Shown here in pieces: positions 26,253 to 37,397 of a DNA stretch of 42,169 nucleotides (positions are counted from its first letter, which is position 1; every line of letters starts with the position of its first letter). The translations under genes were made by a program, and so were the position numbers. A model generated the notes under the pieces. It saw nothing but the letters and a program-made list of their open reading frames with translations. It did not search any database and was not told where the DNA came from. Origin of the DNA: an uncultured Clostridia bacterium (GTDB lineage Bacteria; Bacillota; Clostridia; TANB77; CAG-508); assembly GCA_947588945.1 (NCBI GenBank), contig CANPZY010000014.1:1-42169 (forward strand). The letters run 5' to 3'.

Positions 26253-26280
26253 AGGTTTATAGGTACCTTTCATAAAACCT
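26253..26280 (+). other. Inverted repeat upstream of the UPF0182 gene
   Basis: AGGTTT (26253-26258) and AAACCT (26275-26280) are exact complements, extendable with one bulged A, and enclose the palindrome AGGTACCT. There is no T-run after it, so it is more like a leader structure or operator than a terminator. No known riboswitch is recognised in the 137-base gap after ftsY. Confidence 0.35.
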
Positions 26281-26308
26281 AAATAATAACTTTTAAGGAA
26301 TGATTTTT

Positions 26309-29116
26309 ATGGATAAAAAAACCTCAGTTACAGAAAAAAATAAAAAATCAAAAAAATTAAGAATTAGAGTAGTAATAATAATAACACTTATAGTTTTAGT
26401 AATAGGATACATATATGCAAGAGGTAACTACTTAGAGATAAAAGATATAGGTGAAAATTATTTATCAGTATTTAAAACTGATATAATATATATGGCAATC
26501 ACATTCATTATTAATTTTATAATATTATATCTTGCGTTTTATTTTACAAATAGAACTTTGAAAAAAGGGCTTAAAGTTTTCTTTGATGATGAAAAAAAAG
26601 AAATGCCAAACTTTCCTAATAAGTCAGTTTGCTTTATAGTATCATTAATCGGAAGTATACTAAGTTCTAAAATGCTACTAAATAAAATATTATTATGTTT
26701 TAGTGGTTCACAATTTGGAATGACAGATTCAATTTTTAATTTAGATATAAGTTTTTTTGTATTTATAAAACCGCTAATCCAATTTATATTAGTATATTTT
26801 TTAGTTATTATGATAGCGACTCTTGTTTATGCGATAGCTTATGCACTTATAGTATTAAATATTAGTTTTGATGGTGTATCTAGAGAATCTATTGTAAAGT
26901 GTGATTTAATTGGAAAAATCGGTTCAAGAGTAAAAATAATAGCAGTTTTAATTGGATTGATAATAATAGCATTCATGGTTTTAAATATTGGCAATGAAAA
27001 ATTCATGGATATTGAGCTTGGAGATGGCTCAGGCTATTCTATTTATGGTGCTGGAAATGCAGATAAAACCATAAAAGTAGTAGGATATGTAGGATTAGCT
27101 ATTTTTGCTGTATTTTCAATATTTAAAGGATATAAAGGATTAAAAGAAAAAAGTACTAGAAGAGTTCTAGGATATATTATGGTAGTTCCAATTTATTTAA
27201 TAGTATTATCTTTGATATTAGCTTTTTATCAATTAATATTTATAGGATCAAATAAACTAGAAAGAAACCAAGAATATATACTAGCAAATATAGAAAAAAC
27301 GAAGCAAGCTTATGGCATTACACAAGATATAGTATCTACGCAAAATATAGATTATAGTGGAACACTTACTGAATCAGAAATAAAACAAAATAAAAATTTA
27401 TTAGAAAATATTGCAATAGTAAGTAAGAACAATGTACTTCAAGATTTATCAGCAACCCAAACAGTTAAAGGATATTATACATTTAGACAAACACAAATTG
27501 CATCTTATAATATAGAAGGAAAGCAAAGATTAGTATATATAACTCCAAGAGAAATATCTAATCAAAATGCAACATATTCAAATAAAACATATCAATATAC
27601 TCATGGTTATGGAAGTATTATAACTATGGCTGGAAAAACTGATGAATATGGTAATTTAATTAATATTCAAAAAGACTTAGAATCAAGTGAAAATGTAGTT
27701 GATATAAAAGAACCAAGAATATATTTTGGCTTAGAAACAAATAATGCAATAGTTATAAATAGTAAAAAAACAGAATTAGATTATCCAAATTCAGAAGAAA
27801 TGGAAAACAAAGAATATACATATACGGGAAATGCAGGTTTAAATTTAAATATAATTGATAGAATTATTTTAGGTATAAAAGAAGGGGATATGAATCTTGC
27901 ATTTTCAGGAACGATTACAGGAGATAGTAAAATTATTACCAATAGAAATATATTAAATAGAGCAAAAATCATAATGCCATATTTAATGTATGATGAAAAC
28001 CCATATTTAGTAGTAGACGATAATGGAAATCAAATATGGGTATTAGATGCATATACAACTACAAATGAGTATCCTTTTGCACAAAAAGTTGATATTGGAA
28101 ATGAAAAACAAATAAATTACATTAGAAATTCTGTTAAAATTTTAATTAATGCTTATGATGGAGAAATGAAATTTTATATAACAGATAGGACAGACCCTAT
28201 AATCATGGCATATAATAAAATGTATCCAAATGTATTCCTAAATAGTAGTGAAATTCCACAAGATATAAGTAAGCATTTTATATACCCAAAATATTTATAT
28301 GATATTCAAACGAAAATCATTGAGAAATATCATAATGCAGAATCAGAAACTTTATATAGAGCAAATGATATATGGGAAACAGCTTCAATACAAAATAATA
28401 ATAAAAATGAGAAAATAAATTCATATTATACAATGGTTAAAGACAAAAATGGTATTGAAGAAGTGGGATTAATAGTTCCTTTCTCATCTTATGGAAAACA
28501 GAATGTTATATCATACATGATAGGAACAACAGAAAATGGACAAAATAAATTAAAAATATGTGAGTTTTTAGCAGATAGTAATGTATTATCTCCAACACAA
28601 CTTGAAACTCAGATAAATCAAGATGAAACTATTGCATCAGATATAGCAAGTTTAAGTGTTAGTGGAACTAAAATTACAAAAAATTTAATTGCAGTTCCAG
28701 TAAATAATACAATTTTATATGTAGAAACATATTTTCAGCAATACATAAATGAAGATGTACAAAAGCCAACATTAAAAAGAGTAGTTGTTGCATCAGGCAA
28801 TAAAGTAGCAATAGGTGATAACTTAGAAGAAGCACTAGAAAATTTAAGCTCTACATTTGCTGTTAATATAGATGTAGAAAATAGTGAAGATTTAGAAGAT
28901 TTAGTAAAGTCTATAATAAAAGCTAATGATAATGTAAAGAATTCTAGCAAAAATAATGATTGGAAATTATTTGGTGAAGATATGCAAGAATTAACTAGAC
29001 TTATTGACGAATTACAAAAAGTAGTTGAGGAAAATGAAAAAGAAAATAAAGATGTAAATAATGATGATAGCAATGAAATAGAAAACAATTTGTTAAATGA
29101 AGATATGATAATTTAA
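26309..29116 (+). CDS. UPF0182 family large membrane protein
   Basis: A 935-residue protein of the UPF0182 (COG1615) family, function unknown. The first 300 or so residues have about seven hydrophobic segments; the rest is a large, probably extracellular domain with repeated family words such as YGSIITMAGKTDEYGNL, GIKEGDMNLAFSG, IMPYLMYDENPYLVVDDNG and HFIYPKYLYDIQ. It ends in an acidic, Asn-rich tail. AAGGA at 26295-26299 lies nine bases before the ATG at 26309, which is preferred over the ATG at 26300 that nearly touches it. The gene is followed after 28 bases by pgsA, so a link to membrane lipid or envelope state is possible but unproven. Confidence 0.9.
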   Translation: MDKKTSVTEKNKKSKKLRIRVVIIITLIVLVIGYIYARGNYLEIKDIGENYLSVFKTDIIYMAITFIINFIILYLAFYFTNRTLKKGLKVFFDDEKKEMPNFPNKSVCFIVSLIGSILSSKMLLNKILLCFSGSQFGMTDSIFNLDISFFVFIKPLIQFILVYFLVIMIATLVYAIAYALIVLNISFDGVSRESIVKCDLIGKIGSRVKIIAVLIGLIIIAFMVLNIGNEKFMDIELGDGSGYSIYGAGNADKTIKVVGYVGLAIFAVFSIFKGYKGLKEKSTRRVLGYIMVVPIYLIVLSLILAFYQLIFIGSNKLERNQEYILANIEKTKQAYGITQDIVSTQNIDYSGTLTESEIKQNKNLLENIAIVSKNNVLQDLSATQTVKGYYTFRQTQIASYNIEGKQRLVYITPREISNQNATYSNKTYQYTHGYGSIITMAGKTDEYGNLINIQKDLESSENVVDIKEPRIYFGLETNNAIVINSKKTELDYPNSEEMENKEYTYTGNAGLNLNIIDRIILGIKEGDMNLAFSGTITGDSKIITNRNILNRAKIIMPYLMYDENPYLVVDDNGNQIWVLDAYTTTNEYPFAQKVDIGNEKQINYIRNSVKILINAYDGEMKFYITDRTDPIIMAYNKMYPNVFLNSSEIPQDISKHFIYPKYLYDIQTKIIEKYHNAESETLYRANDIWETASIQNNNKNEKINSYYTMVKDKNGIEEVGLIVPFSSYGKQNVISYMIGTTENGQNKLKICEFLADSNVLSPTQLETQINQDETIASDIASLSVSGTKITKNLIAVPVNNTILYVETYFQQYINEDVQKPTLKRVVVASGNKVAIGDNLEEALENLSSTFAVNIDVENSEDLEDLVKSIIKANDNVKNSSKNNDWKLFGEDMQELTRLIDELQKVVEENEKENKDVNNDDSNEIENNLLNEDMII

Positions 29117-29144
29117 TAAATAAAGAAGAAAGGAATATTTTTGT

Positions 29145-29780
29145 ATGAATACCCCAAACAAATTAACAATAATGAGAATTTTGTTAGTACCGCTAATGGT
29201 AATAGTGTATCTAGTAAATATCCAAGGAGAAATTTTAGGAATTCCAATAACATCATTAATAATAAATTTAATTTTTATAATTGGTTCAATAACTGATAAG
29301 CTTGATGGATATTTAGCAAGAAAAAATAATCAAGTAACTACATTTGGAAAATTCTTAGATCCAATTGCAGATAAGATTTTAGTAATATCAGCAATGCTTA
29401 TATTAGTAGAAATGGGCAATCTACCAGCTTGGATTCCTATAATAATAATTACAAGAGAATTTGCAGTATCAGGATATAGATTAATTGCGGTAGAAAAGAA
29501 AGGAAATGTAATAGCAGCAAATAAATGGGGTAAAATAAAAACAGTAACACAAATGATAGCTGTAATTTTAGCTTTCTTAGATAAATTTGGATTTGGTAAG
29601 TTTATTTTTAGAGTAAATAGTGTAGTTGCTATGATGGAAAACTCAGCAGGTATATATATGACAATACCTCAATTTATAATAAATATTTTTATGACAGTAT
29701 TTATGGTAATATGTGTTATTGCAACAATCTTTTCTGGATATGAATATTTAAAAGGTGGAAAAGATTTATTAAAAGACTAA
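29145..29780 (+). CDS. pgsA: CDP-diacylglycerol-glycerol-3-phosphate 3-phosphatidyltransferase
   Basis: A 211-residue polytopic enzyme that makes phosphatidylglycerol phosphate, the committed step to phosphatidylglycerol. The CDP-alcohol phosphatidyltransferase signature DGxxAR-x8-GxxxDxxxD is complete (DGYLAR, then GKFLDPIAD). The start MNTPNKLTIMRILLVPLMV and hydrophobic segments are as expected. There is a short insertion before the last membrane segments (GFGKFIFRVNSVVAMM). GAAAGGA stands before the ATG. It may be co-transcribed with ligA, which starts 44 bases downstream. Confidence 0.95.
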   Translation: MNTPNKLTIMRILLVPLMVIVYLVNIQGEILGIPITSLIINLIFIIGSITDKLDGYLARKNNQVTTFGKFLDPIADKILVISAMLILVEMGNLPAWIPIIIITREFAVSGYRLIAVEKKGNVIAANKWGKIKTVTQMIAVILAFLDKFGFGKFIFRVNSVVAMMENSAGIYMTIPQFIINIFMTVFMVICVIATIFSGYEYLKGGKDLLKD

Positions 29781-29797
29781 AATTGTCTTAATTATAA

Positions 29798-31858
<2,061 letters not shown>

Positions 31859-31911
31859 TAAAAATTTCAAATTAGAGTAATTTATTTAAATGAAAGAGAA
31901 GGTAAAATAAA

Positions 31912-32166
31912 ATGATTGAAAACTATAGTTTTAAAAAATTTTCAAAAGATTTAGATGATGGATATAAGATATTATTTGATTATGTTAGAAATAGATATAT
32001 GGTGTATAAAGTAGATGAAAACTGTTATATGCAAGAATTAGTTGAACAAAAAAGCAGAAATCCAGTTCCAGAAAAATCAATGATAACATATAAAGCAATA
32101 AAAGAAATGTTTCCATATATCACAGATGTTGAATATAGAGTTGTAGTTGAATCTGGTAATAAATAA
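31912..32166 (+). CDS. Small conserved-looking protein of unknown function
   Basis: An 84-residue soluble protein I do not recognise. It has no signal peptide or membrane segment, one cysteine, and an even mix of charged and aromatic residues (YKILFDYVRNRYMVYKVDE in the middle), which looks like a real folded protein. GAGAAGG stands before the ATG. It lies 53 bases after ligA and 70 before the DUF4116 gene, so it may be part of either transcript. Confidence 0.7.
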   Translation: MIENYSFKKFSKDLDDGYKILFDYVRNRYMVYKVDENCYMQELVEQKSRNPVPEKSMITYKAIKEMFPYITDVEYRVVVESGNK

Positions 32167-32236
32167 AAATATATAAATTAAGAGAAATTTTTTTAATTAA
32201 TGTAAAAAAAGCAGATGAGAAAGGTTAAAGTGCAAT

Positions 32237-32668
32237 ATGGATGAAAATGAAGAAAAACAAGACAATAAAGAAAATGAGAAAGAATACAAAATAGAAGAAT
32301 CAGAAAAACATTCAGATGATAAAGAATTTATGATGGAAGCAGTAAAAAATAATGCACCATGGGTATTAGCGTATGCAAGTGAAAAACTTTTAGCAGATAG
32401 AGAACTTATATTAGAAGCAGTAAAAAAAGATGGACAAATATTATACTATTCAAGTAAGGATTTAAGAAATGATAAAGAAGTTGTTCTAGAAGCTGTTAAA
32501 AATAAATGGCTTATAATAAAGTATGCAAGCAAAGAATTAAGATCTGACAAAGACATTGCCATGACTGCAATAACTCAAAGTAAAGATGCAAAAATTTATT
32601 TAACAGATGAGATTTTAAAAGATGAAGATATAGATTTAATTTTAAATCCACCAGAAGAAGAAAAATAA
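32237..32668 (+). CDS. DUF4116 repeat protein
   Basis: A 143-residue protein with a charged N-terminal tail (about 30 residues, Glu/Lys-rich) and then roughly three copies of a 24-26-residue repeat with the pattern DRELILEAVKKDGxxLxYASKELRxDKE, seen near residues 31-55, 56-80 and 81-105, and a shorter fourth. This is the DUF4116 repeat, common in Firmicutes and some protists, of unknown function and probably a helical protein-binding stack. GAAAGG precedes the ATG. No terminator is obvious before the glgP promoter at 32682. Confidence 0.85.
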   Translation: MDENEEKQDNKENEKEYKIEESEKHSDDKEFMMEAVKNNAPWVLAYASEKLLADRELILEAVKKDGQILYYSSKDLRNDKEVVLEAVKNKWLIIKYASKELRSDKDIAMTAITQSKDAKIYLTDEILKDEDIDLILNPPEEEK

Positions 32669-32681
32669 AATTTATTTTTTA

Positions 32682-32710
32682 TTGACAAAAACATTTTGTT
32701 AAGGGATAAT
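32682..32710 (+). promoter_or_regulatory. Sigma-A promoter of the alpha-glucan phosphorylase gene
   Basis: TTGACA at 32682-32687 and GATAAT at 32705-32710 are separated by exactly 17 bases, a near-consensus vegetative promoter. The start would fall near 32717, about 45 bases before the ATG at 32761. Confidence 0.85.
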
Positions 32711-32760
32711 ATTAATTGAAAAACGATAGAAAAAGTTTTAAAGTACAAGGGAGGAAAAAT

Positions 32761-35334
32761 ATGTCTTACATATTTAATAAAATAACAGTAAAACCACAAT
32801 TACCAGCCAAAATAGATAAATTATATGATATGTCATATAACTTATGGTGGTCTTGGAATACGGAATTCCTAAAATTATTTAAGGAAATGGATATAGATTT
32901 ATGGGAAAAATGTGAAAAAAATCCTATAAAATTTTTAAAATTAGTATCCCAAGAAAAACTAGAAGAAATGGCAAAAAATGAGGAATTTATTAATAAATAT
33001 AATAAAGCAGTAAAAAATTATGAAGATTATATGAATACTAAGTCAACTTGGTTTAGTAAGCATTATCCAAATAATGGAGATGACTTAATAGCATATTTTT
33101 CAGCAGAATTTGGACTTGATGAAACTATACCAATATATGCTGGAGGATTAGGTCTACTATCTGGAGATTATTTAAAATCTGCCAGTGATATGGGTGTACC
33201 AATGGTTGGAATTGGACTATTATATAAGAAGGGATATTTTCATCAAGTAATAGATGGAGATGGAAAACAAGAGACATTATATAAAGATATAAACTTAAAT
33301 TATTTACCAATAAAGCCAGTAAAAGATAAAAAAGATAATGATGTATTGATTTCAATAAAAATGCTTTCGAAAAAAATTTATTTAAAAGTATGGAAGATAG
33401 AAGTTGGAAGAATATCATTATATTTACTTGATTCTGATGTAGAAGATAATGATCCAGAATTTAGAAATATAACGTCAATGTTATATGGTGGAGATCAAGA
33501 AATGAGAATTAAGCAAGAAATCATTCTTGGTATAGGTGGAATAAATCTATTAAATACGCTTGGAATTAAACCATCTGTATATCACATGAATGAAGGACAT
33601 TCTGCATTTCTAACTTTAGAATTAATAAAAGATACAATAAAAGAAAAAGAAATATCATTTGAAATTGCCAAAGATATAGTTACATCAAGAACTATATTTA
33701 CTACACATACTCCAGTTCCAGCAGGAAATGATATATTCCCTGTAAGTTTGGTTGAAAAATATTTTGATAAATATTGGAATAAGCTGGGAATTACAAAAGA
33801 AGAATTCTTGAAATTAGGTATGAAACCTGGAGATAGTGAAAAAACATCATTTAATATGGGAATTTTAGCATTAAAAATAGCAGGAAAGAAAAATGGTGTA
33901 AGTAAATTGCATGGTGCAGTATCTAGAGAATTATTTAGTGATGTATGGCCAGATATTCCATCAAATGAAACTCCAATTACTTATGTAACAAATGGAGTAC
34001 ATACTTGTTCTTGGCTTGCACCAACTATGAAAGAATTATATAATTCTTATTTAAGACCTTATTGGCAAGATAATATTCAAGATGATGATGTTTGGAAAGA
34101 TATATATAAAATTCCAGATGAAAAATTATGGAAAGTTCATCAATCAAGAAAGAAAAAATTGTTATCAATAGTTAGAGAATCAACGACTAGTAGATTAAGG
34201 AGATATAATTATTCTTATGAAGAAATAAATAGCATAATTGAAAACCTTAATGAGAATGTTTTAACAATTGGGTTTGCAAGAAGGTTTGCAACATATAAAA
34301 GAGCAAAATTGATTTTTAAAGATTTAGAAAGAATTACAAAAATATGCAATGAAAGAAATATGCCAATTCAGATTATATTTGCTGGAAAGGCACATCCAAA
34401 TGATGTAGAAGGACAAGAATTAGTTAAATATATACATGAACTTTCATTAAAACCACAATTTAAAGGAAAAGTATTTATACTAGAAAATTATAATATAGGA
34501 ATGTCAAGATATTTAGTATCTGGAGTGGATGTATGGCTAAATAATCCTAGAAGACCAATGGAAGCATCTGGAACTAGCGGACAAAAAGCTGGTGTAAATG
34601 GTGTAATAAATTTCAGTGTTCTTGATGGTTGGTGGGCTGAAGGATATAACCAAAAAAATGGATGGACAATTGGAAATAATGAAAAATATCAAAATTATGA
34701 AGAGCAAGATGAAGAGGATGCGAAGAGTTTATATGACACTTTAGAAAGTAAAATTATTCCAATGTACTATGAAAAAGAAAATGGAGTATATTCTAAAGAA
34801 TGGCTAAAAATTATGAAAAATTGTATTTCATCAATTGCAGGAAAATACAGTACAGCTAGAATGTTACAAGATTATTTATCAAATCTTTATATTCCATTAT
34901 GTAATATTTATAAAAAATATTATCAGGAATTAAGTAATGTTATGGAATTTGAAGATTGGAAAAAAACAATAGCAAAACAATGGAAAAATATAAAAATTAC
35001 CCAAAGTAAAGAAAATTATAATGATACAACTGTAGACGCTGGAAATAATATTAATGTAGAATGTTTTATTGAATTACCTAACGATTTAATAAATATAGAA
35101 AATATTGATGTACAAGTATACTATGGAAAGATTAATAAAGATGGAGTACTAGATGATATTCAAATAACATCAATGCAATTAGAAAAAAATAAAGAAGAGA
35201 AAAATTATAAATTTAGCGCAAAAATTGAACTAAAATCTGGTGGGGATTATGGTTATACATTTAGGGTAATACCAAAAAATAATATGTTGATTAATGCTAC
35301 AGATTTAAATTTAATACAATGGATAAATGAATAA
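32761..35334 (+). CDS. glgP: Alpha-glucan (glycogen/maltodextrin) phosphorylase
   Basis: An 857-residue GT35 phosphorylase that releases glucose 1-phosphate from alpha-1,4-glucans, using PLP. It belongs to the shorter alpha-glucan phosphorylase branch with an N-terminal DUF3417-type segment (LYDMSYNLWWSWN). Family words include YFSAEFGLDETIPIYAGGLG, YHMNEGHSAF, FTTHTPVPAGND, GVHTCSWLAP, FARRFATYKRA and the PLP-site EASGTSGQKAGVNG. The last 120 residues form a beta-rich tail. A frame from 32716 exists, but GGGAGG directly before the ATG at 32761 sets the start. No other glycogen genes are in the window, so it stands alone under its own promoter. Confidence 0.93.
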   Translation: MSYIFNKITVKPQLPAKIDKLYDMSYNLWWSWNTEFLKLFKEMDIDLWEKCEKNPIKFLKLVSQEKLEEMAKNEEFINKYNKAVKNYEDYMNTKSTWFSKHYPNNGDDLIAYFSAEFGLDETIPIYAGGLGLLSGDYLKSASDMGVPMVGIGLLYKKGYFHQVIDGDGKQETLYKDINLNYLPIKPVKDKKDNDVLISIKMLSKKIYLKVWKIEVGRISLYLLDSDVEDNDPEFRNITSMLYGGDQEMRIKQEIILGIGGINLLNTLGIKPSVYHMNEGHSAFLTLELIKDTIKEKEISFEIAKDIVTSRTIFTTHTPVPAGNDIFPVSLVEKYFDKYWNKLGITKEEFLKLGMKPGDSEKTSFNMGILALKIAGKKNGVSKLHGAVSRELFSDVWPDIPSNETPITYVTNGVHTCSWLAPTMKELYNSYLRPYWQDNIQDDDVWKDIYKIPDEKLWKVHQSRKKKLLSIVRESTTSRLRRYNYSYEEINSIIENLNENVLTIGFARRFATYKRAKLIFKDLERITKICNERNMPIQIIFAGKAHPNDVEGQELVKYIHELSLKPQFKGKVFILENYNIGMSRYLVSGVDVWLNNPRRPMEASGTSGQKAGVNGVINFSVLDGWWAEGYNQKNGWTIGNNEKYQNYEEQDEEDAKSLYDTLESKIIPMYYEKENGVYSKEWLKIMKNCISSIAGKYSTARMLQDYLSNLYIPLCNIYKKYYQELSNVMEFEDWKKTIAKQWKNIKITQSKENYNDTTVDAGNNINVECFIELPNDLINIENIDVQVYYGKINKDGVLDDIQITSMQLEKNKEEKNYKFSAKIELKSGGDYGYTFRVIPKNNMLINATDLNLIQWINE

Positions 35335-35340
35335 AATATC

Positions 35341-35373
35341 AAAAGAAAAAGGCCCTACATAAGAATTGTAGGG
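35341..35373 (-). terminator. Minus-strand intrinsic terminator
   Basis: On the minus strand CCCTACA, loop ATTCTTA and TGTAGGG (plus 35353-35373) form a perfect 7-bp stem, followed by CC and TTTTTCTTTT. On the plus strand no T-run follows, so it does not serve glgP. It ends the candidate small RNA read from about 35538. Confidence 0.8.
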
Positions 35374-35538
35374 TCTATGTGGCTCATTAAGAATCTTTTA
35401 TATCAGCATTTATTGTCGAAAAGGAAATCTTAGGAAGGGACCTGTTACCTCCTTTCTTATTTATTATTTTTGTATAACATTTAAGATTCAAAATTGAGCC
35501 TTGAGAAATTTATGTAATTAAGAACTAATTACGAAATT
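35341..35538 (-). ncRNA. Candidate structured small RNA (6S-like shape), minus strand
   Basis: This 410-base gap between glgP and pyk holds no gene. On the minus strand a promoter (35545-35573) and a terminator (35341-35373) bound a transcript of about 195 nt. Nested complementary arms give a long rod: 35510-35516 with 35356-35362 (7 bp), 35496-35500 with 35381-35385 (5 bp), 35483-35489 with 35391-35397 (7 bp), and a further hairpin AGGAGG/CUUCCU in the middle. A rod of about 200 nt with a large inner bubble is the shape of 6S RNA in Firmicutes, but I cannot match the primary sequence, so this is a structural candidate. The outermost pairing uses the right arm of the terminator and would compete with it. 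Confidence 0.45.
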
Positions 35539-35544
35539 ATAAAT

Positions 35545-35573
35545 ATAATAGCATATTTTTTAATAAAATTCAA
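35545..35573 (-). promoter_or_regulatory. Promoter of the candidate small RNA
   Basis: On the minus strand TTGAAT (plus 35568-35573), a 17-base spacer and TATTAT (plus 35545-35550) with a TGC extended -10 form a good vegetative promoter pointing away from pyk. The predicted start is near 35538. Confidence 0.6.
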
Positions 35574-35643
35574 CATAATAATAAAATAAGTTATGTCAAG
35601 TGAAAAGTTAAATGCAATTTATACTGAATTAAAGAAAAAAATA

Positions 35644-35672
35644 TTGCAACCTCTAGAATATAATGTTATAAT
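35644..35672 (+). promoter_or_regulatory. Promoter of pyk
   Basis: TTGCAA at 35644-35649 and TATAAT at 35667-35672 are 17 bases apart, with TGT just before the -10 (extended -10). The start would be near 35679, about 66 bases before the pyk ATG. It is divergent from the small-RNA promoter roughly 70 bases away. Confidence 0.75.
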
Positions 35673-35744
35673 AATAAATGTTGTTTAAAAATAATAAAAA
35701 ATATAAGAAAAACTAAATGATAAAAGAAAGGATTTTAATTTAAT

Positions 35745-37184
35745 ATGGATAAAGTTTTAAGAAAAACAAAAATAGTAGGCACAATAGGACCAGCTAGTGA
35801 AAAAAGATTAAAGGAGCTATTTGAAGCAGGATTAAATGCAACAAGAATTAATTATTCACATGGAAGCTGGGAAGATCAAAAAGAAAAAACAGAAGAAATA
35901 ATAAGACTTAGAAGAGAAATGGATTTACCTATATCATTGATACTTGATATGCAAGGTCCTGAAGTTAGAACTGGAGTTTTAGAGACTGGAAACGACAAAA
36001 TAATGCTAGAAGATGGACAAAAATTTACATTTGTAAATGAAGATATTGTTGGAAATAAAGATAGAGTATCAATTTCATATAAAGAATTATATAAAGATGT
36101 AAAAGTAGGAGCTAAAGTTTTAGTTGATGATGGGGCAATAGAATTAGTAGTTGATGAAATTGCAGGTAAAGATGTAGTTTGTACTGTTGTACATGGAAAT
36201 GGACTAGGAAGTAGAAAGACAGTTAATTTCCCAGGAACTGCAATTAAATTACCAGCATTAAAAGAAAAAGATATAGAAGATTTAAAAACAGCATGTGAGC
36301 ATGAATATGATTATGTTGCAATGTCTTTTACAAGAAATAAAGAAGATATAGAACAAGTAAGAAAAGTTCTAGATGAAAATGGTGGAAAAGATATACAAAT
36401 TATAACAAAAATCGAAAATATAGAAGGTATAGAAAATGCTAATGAAATAATAAAAAATGCAGATGGACAAATGGTAGCACGTGGAGATTTAGCAACAGAA
36501 ACAGATTTTACAGAACCACCAATTATGCAAAAGAAATTTATTAAATTATGTAATGCACAAAGTAAGCCAAGTATAACTGCAACACAAATGCTAGAATCAA
36601 TGACGCACCAGCCACTTCCAACAAGAGCAGAAGCAAGTGATGTTGCAAATGCTATATATGATAGAACAGGTGCAATAATGCTTTCAGGCGAATGTGCATT
36701 AGGTGATTATCCAGTAGAATGTGTAAAAACTATGGATAAGATTGCAAGAAGAATAGAACAAGAAATTGACTATTGGAAGAGATTTTCAGAAAGTGATACA
36801 AGTACATTAAAATCATTAGAGCAAAATGTTGCTTATGCAACTGCAACTGCAGCTAAGAATATGAAAGTTGAAGCAATTGTATGTTATACTCATACAGGAA
36901 GTTCAGCAAGATACTTGTCAGGTGTTGGAGTAGGATGTCCGATTCTTGCAATAACAGATAATAGAAGAACATTTAATCAATTAGCTTTAATTTGGGGAGT
37001 AACGCCAATATATATAGAAGCAAGAGAAACCATCAATAAAACAATAGAAGACGGAATAGAAAGATTAAAAAATGAAGGCTATATTGAAAAAGGTGATGTA
37101 ATAGTAGTAGCAGGTGGAGATAAAATAGTTCCACTAACAAAATGCCCTATTAACAAAACTATTGGAGGAATAATTAAAATATAA
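35745..37184 (+). CDS. pyk: Pyruvate kinase
   Basis: A 479-residue glycolytic enzyme that converts PEP and ADP to pyruvate and ATP. Family motifs are RKTKIVGTIGPAS, TRINYSHGSWED, LDMQGPEVRTG, ITKIENIEGIEN (catalytic Lys in TKIE) and PTRAEASDVANAIYDRTGAIMLSGE. Two places differ from the common form: MVARGDLATE instead of MVARGDLGVE, and SGECALGDYP instead of SGETANGKYP. The catalytic residues I can place are kept, so it should be active, though it may be a divergent clade or second isozyme. It lacks the extra C-terminal PEP-utilising domain of Bacillus enzymes. Own promoter and terminator. Confidence 0.96.
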   Translation: MDKVLRKTKIVGTIGPASEKRLKELFEAGLNATRINYSHGSWEDQKEKTEEIIRLRREMDLPISLILDMQGPEVRTGVLETGNDKIMLEDGQKFTFVNEDIVGNKDRVSISYKELYKDVKVGAKVLVDDGAIELVVDEIAGKDVVCTVVHGNGLGSRKTVNFPGTAIKLPALKEKDIEDLKTACEHEYDYVAMSFTRNKEDIEQVRKVLDENGGKDIQIITKIENIEGIENANEIIKNADGQMVARGDLATETDFTEPPIMQKKFIKLCNAQSKPSITATQMLESMTHQPLPTRAEASDVANAIYDRTGAIMLSGECALGDYPVECVKTMDKIARRIEQEIDYWKRFSESDTSTLKSLEQNVAYATATAAKNMKVEAIVCYTHTGSSARYLSGVGVGCPILAITDNRRTFNQLALIWGVTPIYIEARETINKTIEDGIERLKNEGYIEKGDVIVVAGGDKIVPLTKCPINKTIGGIIKI

Positions 37185-37216
37185 ATAAGAAGAGGTTATA
37201 CAAAACCATTGAAATT

Positions 37217-37260
37217 CACCCCAAATGTTAGACAAAAATCTAATATTTGGAGGTGTATTT
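37217..37260 (+). terminator. Intrinsic terminator of pyk
   Basis: CACCCCAAATGTTAGA (37217-37232) pairs with the stretch 37239-37255 (ending GGAGGTG) through 16 base pairs with one bulged A and one G-T, around a CAAAAA loop, and is followed by TATTTTT. Confidence 0.85.
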
Positions 37261-37269
37261 TTAAGGGGA

Positions 37270-37311
37270 TATAACCTTTTTTTATTGGTGTATAACCTTT
37301 TTTTACTGGTG
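37270..37311 (+). repeat. 21-bp tandem direct repeat
   Basis: Two copies at 37270-37290 and 37291-37311 (TATAACC, seven T, ATTGGTG or ACTGGTG) differ at one position. The word GGTTATA at 37194-37200, before the terminator, is the reverse complement of TATAACC, so the terminator is flanked by an inverted pair. Confidence 0.85.
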
Positions 37312-37397
37312 TATTGAAAAAAAATTTATATATTGTTATAATGAAAAAAATTATAAATTTTTAATTATTTTTTAGACAAAATGGAAGGATCAAGATA

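Noticed and set aside
35341-35744. Plus-strand riboswitch controlling pyk
   Set aside because: The pyk promoter lies at 35644-35672, downstream of the structured region, and the terminator's T-run is on the minus strand, so the structure does not belong to the pyk leader.
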